This document shows, piece by piece, positions 1-5,750 of a DNA stretch of 5,751 nucleotides. How positions within the stretch are numbered: the stretch's first letter is position 1; each line of letters starts with the position of its first letter. The notes beneath the pieces are model-generated. The model was not told the DNA's origin. It did no database searches and was given only the letters and a program-made list of their open reading frames with translations. A program made the translations under genes and the position numbers. Origin of the DNA: Candidatus Omnitrophota bacterium (lineage in GTDB: Bacteria > Omnitrophota > Omnitrophia > Omnitrophales > JACROU01). The DNA is taken from contig JACQQR010000030.1 of NCBI GenBank assembly GCA_016206875.1, forward strand, positions 1-5,751, in the 5' to 3' direction.

Positions 1-13
1 CAGTCACTTTTTT
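1..13. repeat. Partial copy of the GTGACTGTCAC palindromic repeat, cut by the window edge
   Basis: CAGTCACTTTTTT matches the reverse complement of 4505-4516 over 12 bases (AAAAAGTGACTG). On the minus strand the A run of the element merges with the nrdJ TAA stop. The rest of the element would lie left of the window. At this position it could serve as the nrdJ transcription terminator. Only one arm is visible, so the hairpin itself is inferred. Confidence 0.6.
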
Positions 14-3000
14 ACGAACACCCGCTTGTGGCGCCGCAATTCAAGCATTTATAGCAAGACGCGCTGCGCACCATCATCTCACCGCATTCCGGGCACGGAG
101 GCGCATCCAGTTGGGCCTGAAAACTTGAGAACGGATCCTTCGGATTGCCTGAATCTGTAGCCGATAATTGCGCCGCGGGAGCGGCCTGAGAGTTTCCGTA
201 TTCACGGGCCTGGCTGTTTCCGTTTCCATTGGAGAGCATGGAGCTATTTTCCGCAGGCGCTTCGGCTGTTGAGAGAAATTTCAACGTGAGCCAGCGGAAC
301 AGATAATCCATGATCGATTTGGCGAAGCGGATTTCCGGATTTGAGGTAATGCCGGAAGGCTCAAAGCGCACATTGGTGAACTTATCCACCAGCGCTTTTA
401 GCGGAACGCCGTATTGGAGCGCCAGCGAAATTGAAGTGGCGAAAGAATCCACGAGGCCTGAAACCACAGAGCCTTCTTTGGCCATCACGATGAAAACTTC
501 ACCCAGCGTGCCGTCTTCATACATGCCTACGGTTAAATAGCCTTCGTGGCCGGCAATGCTGAATTTATGCGTGATGCTTTTGCGCTCGTCCGGGAGTTTT
601 CGCCGGACGGGACGGGTCTCTGTTGCTACGGTTTTTTCTTTCTTCTCTTCCGTAAGGCTGGTGTTTAGCGGCTGTGTGCGTTTGCATCCGTCACGGTAAA
701 CGGCTACGGATTTGATGCCCAGCTTCCACGATTCAATGTACGCCTGAATGATGTCCTCCACAGTGGCTTCATGGGGGAGATTGACTGTTTTGGAGATAGC
801 TCCGGAGAGGAAGGGCTGCACAGCCGACATCATTTTAATGTGGGCCATGTAGTGAATGCTGCGTTTTCCTTTCATCGGTTTGAAAGCGCAATCGAATACG
901 GGAAGATGCTCTTCCTTTAAAGCCGGTGCGCCTTCGATGGTGTCATTGGCGTCAATATATTTGGCGATTTCCTGAATCTCGCCTTCAGAATATCCCAATT
1001 TTTTCAGTCCCAGCGGTACCGTGTTATTGACAATCTTAATCAAGCCGCCGCCCACTAACTTTTTATACTTAACCAAAGCGATATCGGGTTCAACGCCTGT
1101 GGTGTCGCAATCCATCATAAACCCGATAGTCCCGGTGGGAGCCAACACAGTGACTTGTGAATTGCGGTAGCCGTAATCAATGCCGCGCGTGTAGGCATCG
1201 TTCCACACTTCATGGCATTTGGCTGGAAGCGATGGAGGCACGCGGTGCGGATTGATTTTCGAAAGATAGGAGCGGTGCTTTTGAATGACGTTGAGCATGG
1301 GTTCACGGTTGGCTTCATAGCCTTTGAAAGGCCTAACGTGCTCGGCAATGATAGCCGATTGTTTGTAGGCCTGGCCATGCATCAGCGCGGTAACAGCCGC
1401 CGCAAAATCTCGGCCCTCATCTGAGTCATACGGCAAGCCGCGCGACATGAGAAGCGCGCCCAGGTTGGCGTACCCCAAACCCAGCGGGCGATAATCATAA
1501 CTATTGTGCTCTATCCCCTTAGTGGGGTAGCTCGCGTTATCCACAATGATTTCCATCGCGGTAATGGTGGTGGTGACCGCATGAATGAAGGCTTCAGAGT
1601 CGAACTCGTCACCTGGCGCGCGGAATTTCATTAAGTTCAGCGACGCCAGGTTGCAGGCCGTGTCATCTAGGAACATATATTCCGAACAATTGTGCGTGAT
1701 GAGCCCATTGCCCACAAAATGAGAGGTGCGCGGTTCTGTCAGGTCATACACGTTTTCTTCTCCCAAAAATTGCACAGAAGCCACACGATCTACCCATACG
1801 TCTTGATAGACAGAAACTTGCTGATTCAACCGCGCTAACGATTCACATTTCTGTGATTCCGGCATAAAACCAATTTCGTGCTGAAACACCCGCCGTGAAG
1901 ATCGCGAGATGCGAAGAGAATGCATTTCCTGCACAGAATATTCTTTCACGCCGCCTTTTCCGTCCGGTAAAAGTGAAGTCAGAACCCCAGCCCGGCGATT
2001 CTCATAGATTTTTGATTTGATGCCAAATCCAAGAAGGAGGAGCTGTGCCTGCCTGAGCAGTTCCAGCGAAGTGGAATCCAGTGCTACATACTGACTTTTT
2101 TCTCCGTAATTGGCCACGGTGCCGTCTGTGGTAAAAAGTCCGCGAAGAATGGCCGCCTGACTGGGTTTATTTAAGGAAAAGATGCGGTCGGTAAAGCATT
2201 TTCCGGAAGAACCTTTATCCAGCAAGGCATATTCCTGAGCCACCTCAACAATTTCAGGTGAACAGGTTGACACGCGGGACGTGCTCCCTGCTTTTGTGAC
2301 CGACCCGAACCGGTTCGGTTTCATTCGGTTCATGACCGACTGCGCTTTTTCTAGTATGGCTTGTTCGCGCTGCGGGTCCATATTGATCATAAGATAGCCT
2401 TGTTGATTGACACAACCGTCTCCTACGGCCAATCCAATCACTTCGGCTAAATCGGTGGGAAGCGCTTCGTCTCCGAATCCAACTGTGCCCAGAACCAGAA
2501 AGTCGTCTTGTGTCAACTCACAGGCGGGAATATCGCCGCGATTGGCCGTCAGCACGCGATGATCTGCGGTGAGTTTCAGACTGTATCCAGAACGAGTTTT
2601 AAGCTGGTAAACAGGTTTGCGCCCTGTCGGGAAAATTTGACTTACGGGACGTGACTGCCCGTCTCCGGCAATGATATTCAATTCGGAACCTACTAAAGAT
2701 TCAATGCGGCGATAACCCTTGGGAGTGGACACCAAGGTTTCTCCGGTAACGCATGGGTTAGAGGCGTTGATGCGCGCCGTATTCGAGCAGGTGTGCCAAG
2801 AGTTAATCGTGGTGTCGAACTGCATGCCCGGGTCGCCGCAAATCCAGGCCGCCTGGCCGATTTTCTTCATGAGCTCGCGGGCTTTGTACGTGCCGGCTGT
2901 TTTACCGGTGGTTACTTTGCGTGTGCGCCATTCTTTATCTTCGAGCACGGCCCACATGAATTCATCGGTGGCGCGCACGGAATTGTTGGAATTTTGGAAG

Positions 3001-3866
3001 AACACCGAATTATAGGCCTCGCCGTTAAAAGAGCCGTCATAACCGGAATCAATCAGCGCCCAGGCCTTTTGTTCTTCGTGGGCTTTGCAATCGATAAATT
3101 CTTCCACGTCGGGATGATCCATATTGAGAATCACCATTTTTGCGGCGCGGCGCGTTTTGCCTCCCGATTTAATCACGCCGGCGAACGCGTCAAAACCCTT
3201 CATGAAAGAAACAGGGCCTGAGGCGCTGCCGCCGCCTTGAAGCCCTTCGTGAGAGGAACGGATGGAAGAAAGATTGGTGCCGGTTCCGGAGCCGCCCTTA
3301 AAGAGCATGCCTTCGGTTTTGGCTAAATCCAAAATAGAACTCATGCTGTCTTTGACGGAATTGATAAAGCAGGCCGAGCACTGAGGGCGTTTTTCTACGC
3401 CGCAATTAAACCAAACGGGGCTATTAAAGGAAACATGCTGATGGACTAAAAGGTACGTGAGCTCGGCTTCAAAAATTTCCGCCGCTTCCTCTGTTTCAAA
3501 GTAACGCTGCACAAGTCCCCAGTTGGCGATGGTGCAGGCAACACGGGCAATCAATTGTTTTACGCTGGACTCGCGTTCCGGAGTTCCGAGCGTGCCGCGA
3601 AAATATTTCGAAGTCACGATATTGGCGGCGGTCATGGACCAAGATTTGGGCACTTCCACATTCCTTTGCTCAAAAATCACTTCGCCTTTTTCATTAGTGA
3701 TGGCGGCGGTGCGCAGCTCCCATTCAACCTCATCATAGGGATGAACGCCTTTGCGAGTATTGCGGCGGGTAATGTTCGTCAAGCCTTTGCGCCCGGCGAT
3801 TTCTTCCGAGCTGATGTGGGAAGGAATTTCCGCGGCGAATTTTTTTTCCAGATAGGCTGTAGACAT
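12..3866 (-). CDS. nrdJ: Adenosylcobalamin-dependent class II ribonucleoside reductase, intein-containing precursor
   Basis: It reduces ribonucleotides to deoxyribonucleotides in the cytoplasm with an adenosylcobalamin-generated thiyl radical. The precursor is 1284 aa; removing the intein (372-726) leaves 929 aa. By analogy with E. coli NrdA C225/C439/C462, the first redox Cys is C166 (SACFINS). The radical site NxCxE is N370, C727 and E729, and the second redox Cys is C738 (DTACNLASLNL). The substrate-phosphate loop APTGTIG is at 909-915. A TSCPD-type domain spans about 1097-1197, followed by an Ala/Asn/Ser/Gln-rich linker (about 1199-1256). The tail has C1258/C1261, C1271/C1274/C1277 and C1283, which could be a zinc ribbon or the thioredoxin-facing redox relay. 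I see no N-terminal ATP cone. The start is supported by a Shine-Dalgarno run seven bases upstream. The frame is intact. The stop codon runs into a palindromic repeat cut by the window edge. The family call is secure. Confidence 0.97.
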   Translation of the reverse strand: MSTAYLEKKFAAEIPSHISSEEIAGRKGLTNITRRNTRKGVHPYDEVEWELRTAAITNEKGEVIFEQRNVEVPKSWSMTAANIVTSKYFRGTLGTPERESSVKQLIARVACTIANWGLVQRYFETEEAAEIFEAELTYLLVHQHVSFNSPVWFNCGVEKRPQCSACFINSVKDSMSSILDLAKTEGMLFKGGSGTGTNLSSIRSSHEGLQGGGSASGPVSFMKGFDAFAGVIKSGGKTRRAAKMVILNMDHPDVEEFIDCKAHEEQKAWALIDSGYDGSFNGEAYNSVFFQNSNNSVRATDEFMWAVLEDKEWRTRKVTTGKTAGTYKARELMKKIGQAAWICGDPGMQFDTTINSWHTCSNTARINASNPCVTGETLVSTPKGYRRIESLVGSELNIIAGDGQSRPVSQIFPTGRKPVYQLKTRSGYSLKLTADHRVLTANRGDIPACELTQDDFLVLGTVGFGDEALPTDLAEVIGLAVGDGCVNQQGYLMINMDPQREQAILEKAQSVMNRMKPNRFGSVTKAGSTSRVSTCSPEIVEVAQEYALLDKGSSGKCFTDRIFSLNKPSQAAILRGLFTTDGTVANYGEKSQYVALDSTSLELLRQAQLLLLGFGIKSKIYENRRAGVLTSLLPDGKGGVKEYSVQEMHSLRISRSSRRVFQHEIGFMPESQKCESLARLNQQVSVYQDVWVDRVASVQFLGEENVYDLTEPRTSHFVGNGLITHNCSEYMFLDDTACNLASLNLMKFRAPGDEFDSEAFIHAVTTTITAMEIIVDNASYPTKGIEHNSYDYRPLGLGYANLGALLMSRGLPYDSDEGRDFAAAVTALMHGQAYKQSAIIAEHVRPFKGYEANREPMLNVIQKHRSYLSKINPHRVPPSLPAKCHEVWNDAYTRGIDYGYRNSQVTVLAPTGTIGFMMDCDTTGVEPDIALVKYKKLVGGGLIKIVNNTVPLGLKKLGYSEGEIQEIAKYIDANDTIEGAPALKEEHLPVFDCAFKPMKGKRSIHYMAHIKMMSAVQPFLSGAISKTVNLPHEATVEDIIQAYIESWKLGIKSVAVYRDGCKRTQPLNTSLTEEKKEKTVATETRPVRRKLPDERKSITHKFSIAGHEGYLTVGMYEDGTLGEVFIVMAKEGSVVSGLVDSFATSISLALQYGVPLKALVDKFTNVRFEPSGITSNPEIRFAKSIMDYLFRWLTLKFLSTAEAPAENSSMLSNGNGNSQAREYGNSQAAPAAQLSATDSGNPKDPFSSFQAQLDAPPCPECGEMMVRSASCYKCLNCGATSGCS
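1689..2753 (-). mobile_element. Large intein in NrdJ (protein-splicing plus homing endonuclease)
   Basis: This in-frame 355-residue insertion (precursor residues 372-726) splits the RNR motif NPC-SEYMFLDD. Splicing motifs are complete. Block A starts with the nucleophile C372 (CVTGETLVS). Block B has TADH at 433-436. Block F is VYDLTEPRTSHFVGNG at 706-721. Block G ends in H725-N726, followed by the +1 nucleophile C727. A LAGLIDADG endonuclease region lies between blocks B and F, so this is a full-length intein and not a mini-intein. Excision should ligate P371 to C727 and restore NPCSEYMFLDD. The +1 residue is itself the predicted thiyl-radical cysteine. Inteins at conserved RNR motifs are a known phenomenon. 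All key splicing residues are present, so activity is likely but not shown. Confidence 0.96.
2001..2450 (-). other. LAGLIDADG (DOD) homing endonuclease domain inside the intein
   Basis: The domain covers precursor residues about 473-622. The first dodecapeptide motif is LAEVIGLAVGDG (473-484) with acidic D483. The second is AAILRGLFTTDG (571-582) with acidic D581. They are about 98 residues apart, as expected for a monomeric two-motif enzyme. A block H-like segment (LELLRQAQLLLLGFGIKS, 601-618) follows. Both metal-binding acidic residues remain and there is no stop or frameshift, so the endonuclease may still cut intein-free nrdJ alleles. Cleavage activity itself cannot be judged from sequence. 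Confidence 0.88.
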
Positions 3867-3871
3867 CTAAA

Positions 3872-3879
3872 CCCCCTTT
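3872..3879 (-). promoter_or_regulatory. nrdJ ribosome binding site
   Basis: Read on the minus strand this is AAAGGGGG, with five bases (TTTAG) between it and the ATG at 3866-3864. The G-rich run can pair with the anti-Shine-Dalgarno and fixes this ATG as the nrdJ start. The protein begins MSTAYLEKKF. A CCC run about 9-11 bases upstream of the AAAGGGGG could pair weakly with it, but I would not call a translational switch from that. Confidence 0.75.
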
Positions 3880-3952
3880 CACGGGTAGTGGGCAGGCTAT
3901 GGTACGATTGATTGGTTGAAAACTTTTTAAAGAGTCAAATAACTTTGGAGAC

Positions 3953-3990
3953 AAAAATGGCTTTTCCTGGAATGCTTACGGAAAAGCCAT
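3953..3990 (-). terminator. Terminator-like hairpin in the nrdJ leader (possible attenuator)
   Basis: ATGGCTTTTCC (3957-3967 on the plus strand) and GGAAAAGCCAT (3980-3990) form a perfect 11-bp stem with a 12-base loop. On the minus strand the stem is followed directly by a short U run (the T ending the stem plus four more). The hairpin lies inside the predicted nrdJ 5' leader, starting roughly 20 bases after the expected transcription start. It resembles an intrinsic terminator between promoter and gene, so it could attenuate nrdJ transcription. The stem is only moderately GC-rich, so it might instead be an RNA-stability structure. I see no alternative antiterminator fold and no leader peptide. 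Confidence 0.5.
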
Positions 3991-3993
3991 AAA

Positions 3994-4009
3994 ACACTAG
4001 ATGTTGTAG
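3994..4009. promoter_or_regulatory. NrdR-box-like operator, start-site-proximal copy
   Basis: ACACTAGATGTTGTAG matches the NrdR-box consensus ACACWATATATWGTGT at 12 of 16 positions, including the full ACAC(W)A half. It starts exactly 31 bp from the second box at 4025-4040, leaving a 15-bp gap. NrdR, the ATP/dATP-sensing repressor of RNR genes, typically binds paired boxes spaced like this. It sits at or just downstream of the predicted nrdJ transcription start, a position suited to repression. Alone it would be weak; the pairing and the location upstream of an RNR gene carry the call. Confidence 0.62.
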
Positions 4010-4018
4010 TTTCGGCTG

Positions 4019-4046
4019 ATTCTAACTCAATATTTAGTGCTGTCAA
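4019..4046 (-). promoter_or_regulatory. nrdJ promoter (sigma70-type)
   Basis: On the minus strand there is a perfect -35 TTGACA (4046-4041), a 16-bp spacer and a -10 TAGAAT (4024-4019; five of six consensus bases). The predicted transcription start is near 4012, giving a leader of about 145 bases before the nrdJ ATG. No other comparable promoter was found on this strand between here and the gene. The spacer coincides with an NrdR-box-like sequence. Confidence 0.75.
4025..4040. promoter_or_regulatory. NrdR-box-like operator, inside the nrdJ promoter spacer
   Basis: ACTCAATATTTAGTGC (minus strand GCACTAAATATTGAGT) matches the NrdR consensus at 13 of 16 positions. It fills exactly the 16-bp spacer between the nrdJ -35 and -10 hexamers, so a bound repressor would block RNA polymerase. 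It forms a pair with the box at 3994-4009 at the canonical three-helical-turn spacing. Confidence 0.68.
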
Positions 4047-4081
4047 TTCATTTGTGCTGCTGTGTCCTTGCGAACGCTTTG

Positions 4082-4113
4082 TTGTCATCCCGGCTTTTCT
4101 GCCGGAATGACAA
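4082..4113. repeat. Intergenic palindromic repeat (GTCATCCCGGC type)
   Basis: TTGTCATCCCGGC (4082-4094) and GCCGGAATGACAA (4101-4113) pair at 12 of 13 positions around a six-base loop; the single mismatch is C-A. The arms resemble the dispersed GTCATTCC...GGAATGAC palindromes known from many bacterial genomes. On the plus strand TTTT follows, so the fold could also act as a weak terminator or insulator between the divergent promoters. No gene ends here that needs a terminator, which favours a dispersed element. Confidence 0.7.
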
Positions 4114-4122
4114 TTTTCCGAT

Positions 4123-4147
4123 AATGTTGTGCAACATTTGCTAAAAT
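4123..4147 (+). promoter_or_regulatory. Candidate desulfurase promoter (extended -10) with adjoining palindrome
   Basis: TGCTAAAAT (4139-4147) matches an extended -10 (TGn plus TAAAAT, five of six consensus bases). No good -35 lies upstream. The 16 bases immediately before it, AATGTTG-TG-CAACATT (4123-4138), form a palindrome with 7-bp arms that occupies the spacer region, where an operator would sit. The start would be near 4154, leaving an A/T-rich leader of about 137 bases to the ATG at 4291. I do not recognise a specific regulator from the palindrome. Confidence 0.35.
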
Positions 4148-4194
4148 CTCCGCGAAAATATATCGCAACTAAAATTGCAAAAAGAATTCTAGCA

Positions 4195-4290
4195 CGAAAA
4201 TTTTTTTTGGCCACAACTTCCTAAAAAATTTTTTAAAAAAATTTTCATGTGAAAAAAATTTCCAAAAAAAATATTGACTTGAGAAAAAAT
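4195..4290 (+). other. A/T-rich leader of the desulfurase gene
   Basis: This stretch consists largely of alternating A and T runs of five to eight bases, with few G or C residues, unlike either flanking gene. Such tracts can bend DNA or raise promoter activity, and they make assembly errors more likely. A GTG at 4249 is in frame with the gene but has no ribosome binding site. It would add 14 mostly Lys/Asn/Ile residues (MKKISKKNIDLRKN). The ATG at 4291 has GAG seven bases upstream and is preferred as the start. Confidence 0.5.
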
Positions 4291-5691
4291 ATGCCCCCCG
4301 CCTCTGTGAAATCTTTGTTGGAAACCATGATTCACCATCAAGAAGCGAAAGTTTTACGCATCGCCCGCGACGTGATTCCCACACTCACGCCCGAGGACAT
4401 CCGTAACCCGGATGATTTCCCCGCACTGCTCGGCCACACCCAATTTAATTTCGAAGACGGCATCCTAGCCGGCCTAAAATCCGCCCTCATGGCCATCCGC
4501 CAGCAAAAAGTGACTGTCACCTCTGGTGACTGTCACTTTTTTCCGCGGAGGCCGATTTATTTGGACAATCATGCAACAACCGCCGTGGATGAGCGTGTGG
4601 TGGGGGAGATGCTGTCTTGCTTTACCGAGCAGTATGGAAATGCGGCCAGTGCTACGCATGTGTTGGGGCGCGGGGCGGCGGGTGTGGTGGAAACCGCACG
4701 CGCTCGCGTAGCGGGTTTGATCGGTGCGTACCCGGATGAAATTCTTTTTACTAGCGGCGCTACGGAGTCGAATGCTTTGGCTTTGGGGAGCTTGGCTGGC
4801 CGGAAAGGACACATCATTTCGGTACTGACCGAACACAAATCGGTTTTGGATACTTTGAAAAAGTTGGAACTAGCGGGAAATCGCGTAACTTATCTTCCCG
4901 TTGATCCGGACGGCAAAATCAAGCTGAACGAGATGCGCGCGGCTATAAATTCTCAGACTGTTTTGATTTCTGTCATGATGGCGAATAATGAAACAGGAGT
5001 GATTCAGCCCATAGCCAATATAGCAGCCATTGCCAAAGAAAAGGGCGTGCTCGTCCATACAGACGCCACGCAAGCCGTGGGGCGCGTGCGCGTGGACGCG
5101 CGCGAACTTGGTGCGGACATGATATCGTTTTCCGCGCACAAAATGTACGGGCCCAAAGGCATCGGAGCGCTTTGGGTGCGGCGCGGAATCGCAAAAACAC
5201 CTGACCTGGTGAGCCGTCCGGGAACGCTGAATGTTCCGGCCATTGCGGGATTCGGCAAAGCCGCGGAAATCAGTTTCAAAGAGCTTCCCCAGGAAATAAC
5301 CCGGATTACAGCGCTTCGCAACCGGCTTTGGCAAGGCTTGCGCGAAGCAATTCCCCGGCTTGAACTGAACGCATCTATGGAAGAGCGCCTGAGCGGAAAT
5401 TTAAATATCAGTTTTACCGGCGTGGACGCGCAATCGCTTTTACTCGCGCTTTCGGATGAAATTGCGCTCTCGGCCGGCTCAGCCTGTCTATCGGCCTCGC
5501 GCACCCAGCCTTCTCATGTGCTCGTGGCGATGGGCATGACACGCGCGCGCGCTCTTTCTTCCATCCGCTTCGGCCTGGGCCGCTTCAACACCGGGGAAGA
5601 GATAGAGTATGTCGTTGACAAGATTGCAGAAATAGTAAAGAAATTACGCAGTCTATCGCCTTCTAATATCCTGTTTCCTAAGTTCGTATAG
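4291..5691 (+). CDS. IscS/NifS-like class V cysteine desulfurase with N-terminal extension
   Basis: This PLP enzyme should convert L-cysteine to L-alanine and an enzyme persulfide that feeds Fe-S cluster assembly and other thio-cofactors. It is 466 aa from the ATG at 4291. Residues 1-72 form a helical-looking extension (LTPEDIRNPDDFPAL; FEDGILAGLKSAL). Residues 73-84 are encoded by a palindromic repeat. The catalytic domain starts at 89 (IYLDNHATT). TSGATESN is at 154-161, TEHK contains H182, NNETG is 232-236, and HTDATQ contains D258 and Q261. The PLP lysine is K284 (SAHK), T312 matches IscS T243, the persulfide Cys is C399 (SAGSACLSAS), and the substrate-binding Arg is R426 (SSIRFGLGRF). 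Two oddities: about nine residues with the GGG(Q/H)ER loop are missing near 299-309, and the tail after LRSLSP is short. The symbol is left open because iscS, nifS and nfs roles cannot be separated here. The GTG at 4249 would give 480 aa. Confidence 0.9.
   Translation: MPPASVKSLLETMIHHQEAKVLRIARDVIPTLTPEDIRNPDDFPALLGHTQFNFEDGILAGLKSALMAIRQQKVTVTSGDCHFFPRRPIYLDNHATTAVDERVVGEMLSCFTEQYGNAASATHVLGRGAAGVVETARARVAGLIGAYPDEILFTSGATESNALALGSLAGRKGHIISVLTEHKSVLDTLKKLELAGNRVTYLPVDPDGKIKLNEMRAAINSQTVLISVMMANNETGVIQPIANIAAIAKEKGVLVHTDATQAVGRVRVDARELGADMISFSAHKMYGPKGIGALWVRRGIAKTPDLVSRPGTLNVPAIAGFGKAAEISFKELPQEITRITALRNRLWQGLREAIPRLELNASMEERLSGNLNISFTGVDAQSLLLALSDEIALSAGSACLSASRTQPSHVLVAMGMTRARALSSIRFGLGRFNTGEEIEYVVDKIAEIVKKLRSLSPSNILFPKFV
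4505..4541. repeat. Palindromic repeat inside the desulfurase ORF (GTGACTGTCAC type)
   Basis: AAAAAGTGACTGTCACC (4505-4521), a TCT loop and GGTGACTGTCACTTTTT (4525-4541) form a 17-bp stem with one T-T mismatch. The 11-mer GTGACTGTCAC occurs in both arms. The element reads through in frame as KVTVTSGDCHFF, between the N-terminal extension and the catalytic domain. Twelve bases of the left arm recur in inverted orientation at the window start, next to the nrdJ stop. The fold with its T run resembles a bidirectional terminator, odd within a coding frame. Confidence 0.85.
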
Positions 5692-5711
5692 GGTTAAAGG
5701 AAAAACAGGAT
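5668..5711. repeat. Stem-loop straddling the desulfurase stop codon
   Basis: ATCCTGTTT (5668-5676) pairs perfectly with AAACAGGAT (5703-5711). CCT (5677-5679) pairs with AGG (5698-5700) across a two-base bulge, leaving an 18-base loop that contains the TAG stop (5689-5691). No T run follows, so it is not a standard intrinsic terminator. It may protect the mRNA 3' end or be another inserted palindrome. It encodes the last divergent residues of the protein (NILFPKFV). Confidence 0.5.
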
Positions 5712-5723
5712 CTAACAGGCGGC

Positions 5724-5750
5724 CCCTCTCCCTCCACCGGAGGGAGAGGG
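5724..5750. repeat. Perfect GC-rich palindrome at the right edge (CCCTCTCCCTCC type)
   Basis: CCCTCTCCCTCC (5724-5735) and GGAGGGAGAGGG (5739-5750) form a perfect 12-bp stem with an ACC loop. Palindromes with CCCTCTCCC...GGGAGAGGG arms are a common dispersed type in bacterial genomes. It begins 32 bases after the desulfurase stop and could end its transcription if a T run follows outside the window. Nothing else was recognised between 5692 and 5723 apart from the right arm of the preceding stem. Confidence 0.7.

Noticed and set aside
2297..2340. 14-bp perfect palindrome CCGAACCGGTTCGG flanked by TGACCGAC direct repeats inside the intein gene
   Set aside because: It lies in open endonuclease-domain coding sequence (KPNRFGSV region) and can be explained by repeated Arg/Pro/Val codons. 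No functional context was found.
2793..3221. 142-codon plus-strand ORF opposite nrdJ
   Set aside because: It is antisense to strongly conserved RNR coding sequence and reads as a shadow of it.
3733..3954. 73-codon minus-strand ORF overlapping the nrdJ start in another frame
   Set aside because: It overlaps well-conserved nrdJ coding sequence, and most of the rest lies in the leader. No recognisable protein features.
3867..4012. Cobalamin riboswitch in the nrdJ leader
   Set aside because: The leader is only about 145 bases and lacks a recognisable B12 box (GCCACTG) and the expected multi-arm fold. A B12-using RNR would also not usually be switched off by B12.
3927..4214. 95-codon minus-strand ORF across the intergenic region
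   Set aside because: It spans the nrdJ promoter, NrdR-like boxes and a palindromic repeat, has no protein-like pattern, and includes typical repeat-derived translation. Taken as chance.
4249..4290. GTG start at 4249 for the desulfurase
   Set aside because: It has no ribosome binding site and would add only low-complexity residues encoded by the A-tract leader. The ATG at 4291 with GAG seven bases upstream fits better, though the GTG is not excluded.
4474..5504. Several minus-strand ORFs of 75-166 codons opposite the desulfurase
   Set aside because: All are antisense to a coding frame with intact catalytic motifs and show no domain pattern of their own.
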